A DNA stretch of 64,000 nucleotides from Erigeron canadensis (GCF_010389155.1 NC_057763.1:34268645-34332644), one strand, 5' to 3'. Shown: positions 1 to 13,200, counted from the first letter of the stretch. Made by a program: numbers and translations. The notes: a model not told the origin generated them from the sequence alone.

Positions 1-348
1 TTAAAAAGCTGGGCGCCAAATCAAATACTTACATTTTGGGTACCTAGAGAATTTTGGGATCAGTGACTCCATTTCAGCATTTCTTCTTCTCCAATCAAGG
101 GTTTAGATATGTGACTTTCGAAAAAAAAATACAGTACAAGTTCTTTTTCATAAGGTAAACAGAACAAACCTTCTTCCTTCTTTATTCTTTCTATTTTTGA
201 ACAATAGTGCTGATAGTAGTTTGGTTACCATTTCTATATATATATATATATATATATAGGTAAGTAGATCCCTTTAAATTTCCATCACTTTTTTTTTTTT
301 TGCTTATTTGTTTAATAATATCAATCATCAAACTTGCAAAAAACAACA
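1..348 (+). promoter_or_regulatory. Upstream region of the PMD gene
   Basis: AT-rich leader and probable promoter of the gene starting at 349. It holds a short (TA)n run at about 235-258, followed by a polyT stretch at 289-301. The TA run could serve as a TATA region or simply be a microsatellite. No other gene is visible. Confidence 0.3.
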
Positions 349-2011
349 ATGTTGGTAGATACTAATATTATGGAAGAAAGGGAGGAACTTATGGTATCAC
401 TAAACCCCACTAAAACCCATGACCCGACCCGAAAATCTGGCTTGTTTCTAAAACCCACTTCTACTTTCACAAAGCTCGGAAAACCCTTTTACCCAAATCA
501 TTATTGTGAACAAAAAATGTGTTCTTTAAGGGTTTCATACAAAGGGTGGAAAATGCAAAGAAGGAGTGGGAGATGGAAAGAATGGGTTGATAGTATGCAT
601 TCCTTACATAAGTCCACTTGGAAAAAAGCCGGAATTTACGAAGCGGTGTTAAATTCGTGTTACAATATCAAGAAAGATGATAACTTGATTCTTGGGTTTG
701 TTCAAAAATGGTGTGATGAGACTAAAAGTTTTGTGTTTAGTTGGGGAGAAGTTACAGTTACATTGGAAGATATGATGGTTATTGGTGGTTATTCTGTTTT
801 GGGTGAATCTGTAGATCGTGTCATGGTTAATGAGGATTTGGAGAAGGTTTTAAAGAAACTGAATGAAGTAAGGACCGGCATAATGAAATCTAGTTCTAGA
901 AGAGCTGATCCGTTTTTATGGATAAAGAAATTCAAAAAAAAGTGGCAGCGATGTCGAGCATGAAGCATTTCTTGTATCTTGGTTATGCAGGTTCGTTTTC
1001 CCTTCATCGACCATTGTAAAACATGCTCTCATCATTGCTATTCATTTAGCTCGAGGGGTTAAACTTGCTCTTGCACCTGCTGTTCTTGCTAGCATTTATA
1101 GAGATTTAGGCTTGCTAAAAGATAAAATGGTTGGTTCGAAAGACAATGACGAGACTGCGGCTATTGTTTGGGCTCCTTTTCAATTTGTTCAAATTTGGAT
1201 TTGGGAGAGATTTCCAAAGCTTAGGCCTAATCCTAGTTATAGTTGCAGTCCGAGATTCGCTAAATGGGAGAAGAGGTTGCCTGTGAAGGATGTTAGTTCA
1301 TTTGTTGGTTCTGCATTGGAAGAGTTTTGTTGGCAACCTTATGGTGAAGATATAATTGACCATTTGGTGTTGTCGAAGGTGTATCAAGATGTGGGAAAGT
1401 GGGTCAACGTTGATGTTTGTTTAGATGAAGGATTGGAGTCATGGGCTCGTTGTTTGAGAGTTTCTGAGTTAGTTGGGATGGATGGGAACTGTATGGAACA
1501 ATATTTACCCCATAGAGTTGCAATGCAATTTGGGATGAACCAAGATGTTCCTGGTGATGTGGTCCGAGCCAATGAAACTCCTGAAATCGCCTGGAAATTT
1601 TACACTCGGCCAGTCAAAGATGTTAAGTTGTATTTGCCATCACGAGTCTCTGAATCTCATGTCACTGCTAGATACTTGAAGTGGCAGAATAAGTCAACTG
1701 GCTTATGTAAATTGTTGTCTCGTTTGCGTGACGATGAAGGTAAAATTTTTGTGAAAGATGAATTAAGAACAGAAGGATCTGAAGATGCTATGGGTAATAA
1801 CGATGATGGTGATGATGGTGGCAATGGTTATGGTAGTTATGGCGACAATGATGATGCTGAAGGTGGTAGTTATGGTAGTTTGCGTGACGATGAAGATGAC
1901 GAGCTTAATGCATTGGGATTGGAACTTGAAGCCAGAATTAGTAAACTTGAGGAATTATTTCAATATCTCAGAGCTAAAAAACAGAAGGTGATACAATTAG
2001 AATCTTACTAG
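349..2011 (+). pseudogene. Plant mobile domain (PMD) protein, frameshifted
   Basis: Single-exon gene for a plant mobile domain (aminotransferase-like PMD, MAIN/MAIL1-type) protein. The domain is domesticated from transposons, and characterised members act in the nucleus in silencing and meristem maintenance. I choose the ATG at 349; another in-frame ATG lies at 370. Frame 1 runs 349-963 and carries the typical N-terminal half (WKKAGIYEAV, FSWGEVTVTLEDM, GYSVLGE). The family's EHEAFLVSWL-type segment then continues in another frame from about 942, through FVFPSS, ALIIAIHLARG and LAPAVLASIYRDLG, to the stop at 2011. The frames meet at a run of eight A (934-941); one surplus base explains the break. 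The C-terminal part has an Asp/Gly-rich low-complexity stretch (about 1785-1900) and a short predicted coiled coil. The break may be a sequencing error, since both halves are otherwise open. Confidence 0.8.
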
Positions 2012-2478
2012 GGCATATAAGTTGGCTTAAATTCCACTATTTGCTCAAAAGCCTGGAAATGCCAAGAAAAACTCATTTATGCAGACTGCAGAGTCTCTTA
2101 CTTTGTTTTTGTTTATCTATATGACTATATCTGTATGACTGTATCTATCTATATCACATATATGGTTTTCTGAACAATGTCAACATGAAAGAAGGTGTTC
2201 TTTGTGTTTTTCTATTGGGTGGCAATGTGGCTGGACTTGAATGGTTACAAATTGAATTGACAAGGCCGTAGCATTAAATGTTTTTGAAAAATTAATGCAT
2301 ATATATTAGATCAGGAAAAGCTGGACATTGTAGAGCATTTTCTTGCAGCTCACCAAACAAGATAAGAAAAAAAGAAACACATCTCCAATGTGACTTAATG
2401 GTCAATTGGTAAGACATTACTTCCCATGAACTGACATCTTATGGCATGCCACATTGCCATTAGAAATCAGGTATATCG
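2012..2478. other. 3' flank of the PMD gene
   Basis: AT-rich sequence with no coding signal. It includes the likely 3' UTR of the PMD gene. A short stretch at 2397-2440 resembles the head of the 'ctattggtaag' SINE-like family seen at 11690 and 17871. Confidence 0.3.
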
Positions 2479-3708
2479 ATGGAACATATTCATGTGAAGG
2501 GCGGTTTTGGATGGCATCCCTACAATGCAAGCATTACAGGCTCGAAATTTTATTTTTTTTTGAGATTCGATTTGCGTGTTGTGTGGCGATGGAACTAATT
2601 CGGTTGAACACTTGTTTTGTGAGTGTGGGGTGGCAGCTAGAGTTTGGCAGGCAATTTGGGATTGGTGCAATATGACACTAATTTATGTCTTTTCTATTAA
2701 AAATCTACTAGAAATGCATGACCAGTCCGACAAGCGTAGATGGGAGAAAGAGGCAATTAAAGGCATCATCATTATAAGCCGGAGCATTTGTAAGGCGAGG
2801 AATGACATCAAATTTAACAATGTTTCGGTTAATGTATGGGAATTACACAAAGTATTAAGTCGGTTGGGTATTTTTGGTTCAAAAATAGAACGAAACATAG
2901 AAGCCTCTCTTGACATCAGTGGCGGATTCAGACTTTTTTAAGAAGGGGGCCTAATTTGTTCTCCCTTTATTACTGAATTTGTTAATGCACATATGAAATA
3001 TATATAAACTTATAAAGAAGTTGGGCCTTAAGTTTTTTTATGCACATGTCAAAGTGGAAAAAATTTACATTATTTAATTTTAGACAAAAAACACTCTAAT
3101 TAAAGGGGTTATAATCTAGTCAAAATAGGTGTCACATTTCTTATGAAAAATATATTATCTAAACATATAGTAAAATCACAAGATATATCGGTATAGCGAT
3201 AGTAGCTTTAATATATAAAAATTTTGCATGGTATATCGGCTAAAAATTTATTTATTTATTATTCTATGATAAAACTTAAAAATTTATTGTTGTTATGCAA
3301 TGTATGATCTAGATATTTAAATTTAAAAAAAATTAACATAAAAGGGGTTACAACTTACAAGTAATGTAATAATGCCGTATATTCTATTCGAACAATAATA
3401 GACATATATGATAACACTATGCATTTTATTCCTAACAAATAATAACTTGGAAGTTCAGGGACTAAATTGAAACTTCAGATGTACAAAAAGGACTAAATGG
3501 ATTAATACTAGAAAATAGTTCTACTTTATCTTCTACATCAAATAAAACCTCCGCTGCAGACATAATCTCAAAAACAGTCGCCGCCGGAACTTATTAGACT
3601 TAAAAAAAAATACTAACAAAAATGGGTTGAGGGTGGGGCGGTGACCCCCCTGTTTCTACACTGGATCCGCCACTGCTTGGTATGATTGGTGTAATTTTAA
3701 GTAGTTGT
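2479..3708 (+). mobile_element. Decayed LINE 3' end (zf-RVT region), interrupted
   Basis: Remnant of the C-terminal part of a plant L1-type LINE ORF2: the zinc-binding region after the reverse transcriptase. Readable pieces are RAVLDGIPTMQALQARNF, then CVLCGDGTNSVEHLFCECG, VWQAIWDWCN and KARNDIKF. Two in-frame stops (near 2494 and 2560) show it is dead. The ORF stops at a 759-bp hAT-like insertion (2917-3675). It resumes directly after with W-Y-D-W-C-N-F-K and a stop at about 3706-3708, matching the usual LINE C-terminus (the LINE at 9580-10205 ends D-W-C-N-F-K-L-M). I do not see the 5' end. Confidence 0.75.
2917..3675. mobile_element. Non-autonomous hAT-like element with TIR and 8-bp TSD
   Basis: The terminal inverted repeat reads CAGTGGCGGATTCAG at the left and the reverse complement of CAGTGGCGGATCCAG at the right. 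The flanks are CTTGACAT (2909-2916) and CTTGGTAT (3676-3683), an 8-bp target duplication with two mismatches, as expected for hAT. There is no coding capacity inside. It sits within the LINE remnant, and removing it rejoins the LINE C-terminus. Confidence 0.8.
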
Positions 3709-4458
3709 AAGTATTATATGTTTGTATATATACACTGTCGATGATTTACTTGGGTGAGTAAGAATATAAGATTCCCTTTTTAAAAAAGAAAAGGTATATC
3801 TATGGAAAGAGAGATTGACATGACATTTTATGTTGTGAACTTGTGATTGGTTATACATTACAAATTTTGAAGCTTTAACATCTTCCTAGCATTTGACAAG
3901 CATTTAATGCATCATTTGTCAATCATCTCCCATCATTTAACATGGTATAATGTTCAAAAAAATCATTTAACATGGTATGATTGATTGTTGTCGAGCCAGA
4001 TTTTGGCATCTTGTCAACCACACGGTCCACATCCGTCACCCTAAGTCCCTAAGAGATTTGGGTTTGAACTTCATTAGGTAAACATCTTGAGATGACAATG
4101 AAAAGTCTAAGTCTAGGAACGGCCACGGGAATACCAATTAGGCAACATACATTGGAGTCAAAGACTCGACTTATCCTGGGTAGCTGTACCCCACTCTGAT
4201 TACCTCCATTTTTCAAGATCAGGAAAATAACCACCCAGATAGAATAAATGAGCACATGACCAAAATCAACAAACCAATATCACATACAAAACTTTTTCAC
4301 TACTCTTTACGCAATAAATGGAAATTCAAACCAAGGATACAAGCCTCATCTTGTTTGTTTCATCTACATCTGATGTCAAAGCTAATAAAACCAAATATAA
4401 TCACTAATTTCAATCAAAGATTATAAACTTCCACATCAATATAAGCCTTCATCTTGCT
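3709..4458. other. Spacer between LINE remnant and TOR1-like gene
   Basis: Non-coding. It should contain the end of the LINE 3' UTR on the left and the 3' UTR of the minus-strand gene on the right. ORFs here are short and show no family resemblance. Confidence 0.3.
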
Positions 4459-7400
4459 TCACTTTTCTAGCTGATGCAGATCAATATCCCAGGCTGATGC
4501 CAGCTGCAACAAGAGCTGGTCTGGCACCATGCCTTCCCAGTCCTCAGGAGGCTCAATAGTTGAAGCGGCCTCATTCAGATTCACTAAAATCTCCTTTTTC
4601 ACTTCTATTGGAATTCCCACATTATCTGTTCCATTCTCTACAATCATATCAAGCAACTGTAGACAAAATTGAGATACAAATGAATAACGAACCCTTTTTA
4701 TTTCGGGGGGGGGTGGTTGTTACCTTAACATGACCCCTAATCTTTAACCAATAAAACAAAATGCTCATATTCTTCCCTATATATCACCATATCCCTCCCA
4801 CCTTAAGTTGGCTATTTGTTGCAAATATACTTCTAAAGTGTCTATAATGATACTACTGTCCATTTTTTTTAGTTTAGAATCAGGTCACAAAATAATGGAT
4901 TTGCACAGGATACTGGAATAACCATAATACTAGAATGGATCATTATATGTGAGTATCATGTTTGGTTGCTTATGGTGTACTTGTGTATGAAGGTATACCT
5001 GTTGAAGCCACGACAAGCAGATATCAAACACATTCTGGTCTGGAAGAAACTGGGCAACAGCATGCAGAACTTCAGTCCCTACCTCACTTGAAAGCTGGTC
5101 AATTACCGGGCCTGTTCTGTCCATTAGCTTCACAAGCAATAAATCATCCTCAGTAGACAAGACTTCAGCAAAAGCTGTATCAGCGTCACCCATCTGAAGT
5201 GCATCCATGGCATTAGTCCAAGATGTCCAAACTGGGTCCCGATCCTGCACATTCTCATCTCCCATTGCTTCTGCAGTCATTTCAGGAACCGCTACTCGCG
5301 CAGTCCGTACAGGCACATTGTCTTCACCTGCCACCCTAATCGCTTCCAATGTGGCTTCATCTTTTGAAGCTTGCCAAACACTCCTAGCCGAGGGGCCCTC
5401 CCCGAACCTAGCTGGGCCAGATCCTTTATCCCCCCAACCCCTTCTATTCACAGGTTCAGTTTCGTTTTCTGATTTAGGTGACCTGCCATCCATAGCCCTC
5501 CTTAAACCCATTTGCGGGTTTCTGCCATATGAATGGTAGTCCCAGCTTTCGGGACCATCTGCTCTCCAAGAAGATCCTCTACCCCTCATACTTGAACCCA
5601 TGTAAGACATCGGGTCATCAGTCCTCCCTAATTTTGAATTAGGATAGTCAGAAAATCCGTTGTACTTTCCTAATGGTCTACCACTAGATTCCTCAAATCC
5701 CATCATATAATTTCCACCCCTTCGACTATTACCCGCTAATGATAGATCACGTGCCATGTCTTCAACTACTCGCTCCAGACCCCGCACTCTGTTTTCCAAA
5801 GTCAACATGCCATCGTGAGATCCACCCATGAAATCCTGCAATAGCAAAAACCTTGTAACAGAAGGACATGCAAATTAAAGGTGGCAATCTGCATCTCATT
5901 TGTATGGAAATGGGTCAATTCAAGTTGAAAATTATTGTTCACAGGTCAAGAAGATGCCAGTAAAATTTCACTTGAGATAAAACTAGCCAAAGGGGTCAAG
6001 AAAGGTTTATAGTGTCTTCAGATGCTTACAATCTCTATCGTTTTATTTGAAACAGATTACATGTTTGTTTTACTTATATAGTTTAGTATTTAGTAATCAT
6101 AATTAATATATTATTATTTCTATAAATTTCAAACAATAAACAAAAAAGTATGCGCGGTCCAGCCACAACTAAACCGTTAGACCGGTACATGGAATTATCC
6201 TTCTTGCCTCTCTAGGTAAAATGAACTCACATACCTGCAACATATTCATGAGATGAGCCTGTTGTTTCTCAAGTTGCAGTAAGTGCCGCTGGATAGCCAA
6301 CAAATTTCCTTTATTGCTCCTGGATCCCTCCCTTTGACTCAGGTCATTCATATCTTCAAATTCTCGCCTTCTAGAAGGACCACTGATTCCTCGGTCTAAT
6401 CTTTGGTAGCTCTCTTTTGACTGTGACCCGGCATCTGCATCATTGTGGCCAGATTCTTCTCCATTTTGCTCATTAGAGGACTTCACAAATCTACGAGGGA
6501 CAACCACTTCAACTTCACCAGAAACCCGTCTTTCAAGTCTTTGAAAGAACTCGGGGTTTAGTTCTTTATCACACAAAGCAGGTGCTTTCTTTTTCAAGAT
6601 TCCAACAGCCTTCTCAGGTATGTTACTACCCTCAGGTTCATTATTCTTTGGCGGGGCCTCTGTTTTTTGTTCATCTAACGTGGCTGGTACTGAATCTTCA
6701 CCAACTAACGAATAACAAACATGAGCACATGTGGTAAAATGGGTGGGTTGGGCAGGTTCAGTAACAGATCGAAATGGGTTCGTATCAAAACATATAACTT
6801 TTGTACAGGTCAGTTGGTTGACAATACATTAGTCATAACAAAATACAAAAAAAAGGCCATATTTGTTAAATATGATCATTGACACTTTTTATTACAGTAG
6901 TAATCTAACTTCATAAAGAAAATGATATAAGAGGATGCCTCCATTCAAATACACTTATAAACTTGGGGCGGCTTTTAACCTGTTTGGGTCTGATTGACCC
7001 ATAACCTCTTTAGCTATTTCTTTTTGTTACAATTTCCAAATCGAACAATTATAAAAATAAATGGGTCCAAACAGCCACTTCCACAAATCATTAAAAACAT
7101 AAAATAATAACAATACACTTTATGCTCAGTTGCTCACCTTGAACAGGTGCTTTTTGATCGCCAGAACCTCCTGCAAGACCTTGCCATTGTTGCAAAGCTT
7201 CAACTATACTTTCTCTTGCCGGTTTTATCTGTAAAAAAACTAAAAGTTTAGTGTTGTTGACTGTCGAGTTGACTTCTTTAAGATCTCAAGCGTAGAATTT
7301 ATAAGCTAACCTTATCAAAGCGGCAAGCCTCAAGAGCAGTTATAGTTGGGCCTGTTTTTCCTGTTATCAAGTTGCTAGAATGCAGAACCAAGGCAATCAA

Positions 7401-9290
7401 TGCATCAGCAGCTGCCTTTCGAGTTGCCCAATCAGAATTGCTAAGACAGTCATGTATGCTTTGAAGCAGTGGCTCCAAAAATTGTGGAGAAATAGCACCA
7501 ACCTGCAACAAGTATATACAAAGTTTTTATTTGCATATTGTGCCAATTCCTCCCCAAATTACTTAAATACAACATCCATATTAAAATCACACAAACCATC
7601 TCCCTCCAAGGACCAGTAAATGGAACCTTAAATTTGACATTGCTGAGCTATAGAATTTCCTTCTAACAAAGATTTACACATCTTATGACCTGAAGGCAAA
7701 GTCATGCAGTATGATTACAAGTATATGCTTACACTTAGAAAATGTTCAAGGAAAAAAAATTGAAAACTTGAAATATGTATCCTTGTTATACCCTTAAATT
7801 ACAAACTTCGTTTTCGTTGGTATAAAACTGATTACCCAAAAATTTGAATACTTGACCCCTAAAACTCTTTCCTAATCGTGAAATGCCATATCGATAAAAC
7901 ATTTAAATTGATACGGCTAAGCCACATTCTCCCTCCTAATTAATATTTTCACATGCTATAAGTTCATAACCTAAAGACAAACTCACATGGTATGATTTCA
8001 AGTACATCCTACAGATAGAAAATTTCAGATGCACTCTCAAACTAATAACGTTACATTCGCATATAAACATATATGCTATGATTAACTAGCTAAATTGGCA
8101 TGGCTAAGTGCTAATGACTTGAATATTTTGGCATGGCTAAAATCTAATTACCCTTCTAACAAAATACTTACACATACTATAAACATAAGGCAAACTCACA
8201 TCATACAATTTCAATTAAATACTTACTGTTGGGCGACAATAATAATATACGAACTAGAAACAGAAAAGTAAAAGACAGGGATTTTAAAGTGTTTGTGTAA
8301 TCAGTTCAATCCACACACAAGATTCAAATATATCTTATTCGACTTATGAATAGTTATAACCACATTACTCCTTGAGAGTCAAGGAACCCTGACAAGTTGG
8401 GCACTCAGCCTGTTCCGTCTACTTATCCTATAAGAAACCGCACCAGGTTCGGCTATTTCCCAATACGAGCCAGGCTATAGTTACATCCGTATCCACGATA
8501 TAATGCAAAGTCATACTCTATTTTCTATAACTTATAAGAACATAACATTTACAAAAAATGTCACAAAACAAAATAGAATCACAATTGCATATATCAACCA
8601 AACCTGAGAAAGACTAGAAACCACGTGCAAAAGTGCAGCTTTAGCCAAGAAATTCGGGTTATTAAGATACTTGCAAATTCTCCCACAAAGTTTTTGAAAA
8701 GCCGAAACAGGCGGGTCAGAAGCCATTTCAACCATCTTAGCTAAACACATTGCAGAGCCAGCTTGCACCACTTTATTCTGATCATTCAAACCTTCAAACA
8801 AAGGCCTAACAAACAAAGTAACAGCAACAAGCCCATTTTCACCTTTCAAATACAAACGAGAAAGCTGACCAATTGCATCACCACACGTGTCTCTAACACC
8901 TGAATCAGAATCTTTAAGCCTTTTAACAACATGGGCAATAATTTTAGTCAAATGGGTCGACGCAGATTCAGTATGGGCAGCACATAAGTAACATAAAAGC
9001 CTTAAAGACTCTTTCTTGACGGCGGGTTTGTTGGAATCTGAGGCGGCGCCGTCATAAAGGGAGTTAAGGGTCAATGTGATTCCATCTGGGGTTAGTGTTT
9101 GGATGATTTTTTCAAGATCTTCAATGGCGATTTGGTGTGTGTCTCTGTCTGAAAGCTTGGAAAGTGAAGTCAAGATTCTGTGTTTTAACTCAATCATGGC
9201 AATATGTGATGGTAAAGATGATGGCTTTGTTGAAGATTGCGGGGATAAATTTGATGGGGGTTTCCTGGATTTCAATGATTTTGTTGACAT
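4459..9290 (-). CDS. TOR1: TORTIFOLIA1/SPIRAL2-type microtubule-associated protein
   Basis: Six exons on the minus strand: 9290-8604, 7502-7311, 7228-7138, 6704-6235, 5835-4999 and 4656-4459. Their lengths sum to 2475 bp (824 aa), all with GT-AG borders and consistent phases, close to the 820-865 aa of Arabidopsis SP2L and TOR1/SPR2. Exons 1-2 encode the N-terminal HEAT-repeat (TOG-like) domain, recognisable by SLYDGAASDSNKPAVKKESL, DSDSGVRDTCGDAIGQLS and NSDWATRKAAADALIALV. A Ser/Arg-rich linker follows with a short coiled coil (LLAIQRHLLQLEKQQAHLMN). The last two exons encode the conserved C-terminal domain (AFAEVLSTEDDLLLVKLMDR, then DQLLLQLASAWDIDLHQLEK). Family members bind cortical microtubules, stabilise minus ends and prevent helical twisting of organs. 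I cannot say whether this is the TOR1 or SP2L paralogue. Intron 2 (7503-8603) is the longest and holds only AT-rich sequence. Confidence 0.92.
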
Positions 9291-9566
9291 TGTGTTTGGA
9301 TTTTGAGATTTTGTAAGTTTTTTGAAGAATGGTGGTGTGTTTCAAGATTCACGAATTTAGTTCAAAAATGGTGTTTCTAAATTTGAGTTACAAAAATGGT
9401 GGTGTTTCAAGATTTGTAGAAGAAGGGGGGTGGGAAAAGGTGAAGAAAATGGGATGAAGATCTGGGAAATTGAAACCTCATAGAGCTATAGCTTTGTTTA
9501 ATTATTGTTAAAAATATATAAAAATAGATATAATGCACATATACCACGTAGTAGAGGAGTAGTGTA
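9291..9566 (-). promoter_or_regulatory. 5' UTR/proximal promoter of the TOR1-like gene
   Basis: About 275 bp of unique sequence separate the TOR1-like ATG from a LINE insertion. It contains the leader and probably the core promoter. The AT-rich stretch at about 9495-9535 is a possible TATA region on the minus strand. Confidence 0.35.
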
Positions 9567-9579
9567 GCTTAGTTTAGCT

Positions 9580-10205
9580 TTTTTTTTTTTTTAAATTAAC
9601 TTTTATTCACAAACTGCCTACATCAACAAGTCGTGATGAGGCTCCTTACAAGTAATATTTACATCAACTTGAAATTACACCAATCGTCCCACGTAAGTGA
9701 ATGGAACTTGGTTCTATTCCTATATCATAAAAAGCCTAAAGTCTTCACATCTTAAAAAATCTTCTCGACGTGAACCTTCCCATTATCAAACTTCTTCTCA
9801 TTCCGAGCCAACCATAAGCACCAACAAGTGGTAAAAGATAATACCTTGTAATCCTGAAGCCAATTTTTTCTCCAACCTAGCATTAGAATGCACTTCGAAC
9901 AGGTCTTTAACGATGAACAAGAATATAGGTTGGATGCCACACCAAGATGAAACCTTCTGCCAAATTTCCATACTAACTTCACAAGAACATAAAAGGTGAT
10001 TGACGTCCTCCTCCTCCTTCTCACATAAGGCACAAAGAAGCGAATTAAAGCGGCACTTTCTGTCTCTAAGAGCAAGCATAGTAGGAATACGTTCCAAGCC
10101 AATCCTCCACATAAGGATATTACATTTTTTAGGAGCCCATTTAGACCAAGAAAACACAAATTTGTTGTTACTATCTATTCCGTCCCTTAGCCAATCTTTC
10201 ATTAT
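9580..10205 (-). mobile_element. 5'-truncated LINE with 13-bp TSD and polyA tail
   Basis: Short L1-type insertion on the minus strand. It carries the C-terminal zinc-binding region of ORF2 (WAPKKCNILMWRIGLERIPT, LCALCEKEEEDVNHLLCSCE, CWCLWLARNEKKF). The frame shifts near 9860-9880, and the ORF ends in D-W-C-N-F-K-L-M plus stop at about 9672. A polyA tail (T-run at 9580-9592 on the plus strand) ends the element. The 13-bp duplication GCTTAGTTTAGCT occurs at 9567-9579 and again at 10206-10218, defining both ends. The perfect duplication suggests a fairly young insertion, although the ORF already contains a frameshift. Confidence 0.88.
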
Positions 10206-10218
10206 GCTTAGTTTAGCT

Positions 10219-13200
10219 AGTTTATTAACTTGTGAACATAAATAATTTTTGTTGATAATATTTAATAATTGTTTATTATATAAAAATATTAATTTTATTT
10301 TATAAGTGATTTTTTAAAACGGTGGACACATTTGCCTTTATATGGTCATGGGTAATTTCCTCATGTAAAGACTAAGGTTGTTTCTATCATTTAAATATAA
10401 GTTGGAAGCAACATTTTACTTAAATAAAAATTACATTGTTTATATTTTAATCTTCTTCGTATAACGTTAAATTTTGGAATTCAAAACCCCTATAAAAAAG
10501 CACTAAATATTAGTTACTTTAGGTATTTTTTAAATTAATATTTCAACTTAAAAGTTACAAAATTTATGTTACCTTGATGATTAAATAAAGTAATTATTTA
10601 AATAATGATGTTTGATGAAATATTTGAGTTAGATATACGCATATTTTATGTTGTTTTTTTTTATAAAGATGCACTATTTGTAATGACATTGACAGATTTA
10701 CAACAAAGGATAATGGTTAGATTTAATCTTTTAAGATGACTTACGTTAACTTCATATGTTAAAAACCTTTCACATCTTTCCACTTAAAGGTATTTTGGTT
10801 ATTGGGTCATTTTTCACATCCTATCTAAAAGTTTTTTCTTGTAAAAACCTATCATGACTTCAAAGTGATGTGATACATCAAGTTTTTTTTTTAAGAACCC
10901 TGTTCGAGATAAAACTTTATAAGAAAAAATGTATAAAAATAATGAATGATTCATACATATATATCATTCAGAAAAAGCAATGAAAGGATAGGTTTCACAA
11001 CAACTTAACCAGATTCAAAGGATGGTATTATTATATAAATAAAGTTATAAAGTCTCATCAATAGCGCAAGGTGCGACTAAACGAAATAACTTTCACCTGT
11101 TAGGAGTCATTTGCAAGGGTGGATTTATTGGAGGTTTTTCGAAAGTCATGAACTTCATCTTAGTCTTGCGTATAATTTAGGAATATGAGCAAGAGTAGGA
11201 TAAAATGTCGCTGTAAAAAAATATATGATAAAGAAAAACAATTTTTGTTGTTGTAAGTTGCGATTCATGAGTTGTACCATATGATATGATACGACCACAC
11301 GGGTAATATAAACATCTCGCAACAATTAATTTGTATCCACGCGTACTCGCTTTAAAAGGATCCTTTTTTATAATGTTGATTATATATATGTATATAAGGC
11401 TTGTGTCGGTTTACATGTGTGCCTTTTTTTTTTTTTTTTGCAAAACTAGTCCTTGTTGTTAAATGCTTTTGCAATAATAATCTCCATCGTTAAAAAAAAA
11501 TTAAAATCTTTAACAAGCGCTAACAAGTGTCATGTTTCGTTTGGGTGTTTAACGAAAATTACAATAACGGCTGCAAATCTGGTCCTTTTTTCTAACAGTA
11601 AAATGGGTCCTTTTTTCTCTAAAGGGTGTTAACCATTGTTAGATACTATTTGAGTGTTTAATGAGACTTACATAAGCTGATAGATCAATGTGTTGGTGAT
11701 CTATTGGTAAGGTCTTAGACTTTGGGAAAATCCACCGAGATTTGAGTTCCATTTTCTACAATTATAGAGGCGGATTATTAGGGGTTTTTTCAAGAGTCTT
11801 GGGTTTTATCTCAGATATGTTTGGTTCGAGCTCCACATAGTGCCAAATTGAATGTCATTGTGGTATCTCAAACCGAAATCCGAACCGATACATTCGGTTT
11901 TTAGAAAACCAAAACCATTAGATTCGGTTTTTCTTCGGTTCGGTTTTGTCGGTTTTCCGGTTCGGTTTGGATCGGTTTCGTTTTTTTTATTATTTTTTAA
12001 ATTTCTTTGTTTATTATGTTATAAATTTAAGTTTCAATCGTTGAGAAAAAAAATGATACAGTGACTAAAATATAAAGATGTTTTTTATTAACTAATTATA
12101 TTTTTTAGGTGTTAAAATTGGTATAACTTTTATAAACTAAATTGTTTTTATTGTACGTTTTCATTTAAATTATAAAATTTATATAGATTTGTACACTAAA
12201 AAGACAAAAAATTTAAATAATATTAATACATTTACAAATTATAATTAATAAATATAAATGTATTATGATATATAGGAAAGTTATTTTTACAACAACGCTT
12301 TACAAGAGTGGTGACGGTGGTCGGAAAATCACCACCACTTCCCTTCACAGCCTCAACCACTAGCCACCCCATTTTTACCGTAACAACCCTTCACCGCCAC
12401 TACTTCCCTTCGCAACACCCCTTTTTTCCACCCTGCTCTTTTTTCGACCACCCATTCTAGATTTATATGTAGATGTAAGATTTAGATCAAAAGTTTGTAA
12501 ACACAAAATTTAGATTTAGTTTAGGTCAGTGCATTTGTGGTTGTAATTTGTTGACTTAGTATATGCAGTGGGTTTGAATTTGGGTTTTGTATTGAATTGG
12601 ATTTTTTATGTGTAGATTTATCTATGTATGTAGGTGCTTGAATGTACTGTATATTGGGTCTGCAAAAGGAAGAATAAGAATGAAAGAAGAATAAAACAAA
12701 CTGTTAAAACAAACTGATTCGCAGCAGCTCCAGGTGCAAAATTATGTTTTTACCCTTCACATGCAAGTCACGTGAAAGGGGGGGGTGTTTAACGAATGCG
12801 TGACGGCGTTGGGGTATGATTTGCGTAATTTCGAAAGGAAAGGTATAAAACCAGGAATATGAGTCAAACGTGAGATACCATTTCAGTAATTAACTCTAAA
12901 TATAAATTACATAAAAATATATTAGGTTCGGTTTCTTGACATATGAAACCGAAACCCGAACCGATCCGTTCGGTTTTTAGAAAACAAACACCAAACCAAT
13001 GGATTTTGTTCAGTTTTTGATTTTTTTATTCAATTTTGTTGTTTTTTTCGGTTTTTGGTTTTCCGATTCAGTTTTTGCTCGCTCCTGGTTTCTATTAGCA
13101 ATATCTAGTATATCGATAGATAGATTTATGGATTTATCAAAAAGTAAAGTTTGATAAAATAAAACGAAATAAAATTTGGCGCAAAAAATCCGGAAGCTTA

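Noticed and set aside
5207..5539. 110-aa plus-strand ORF
   Set aside because: Antisense shadow of TOR1-like exon 5.
11852..12064. 70-aa Phe-rich ORF
   Set aside because: Translation of the 'cggttcggtttt' repeat.
11859..12881. Possible element bounded by tggtatctca/tgagatacca
   Set aside because: Only 10 bp of inverted match, no target duplication and no further arm similarity; kept as a remark only.
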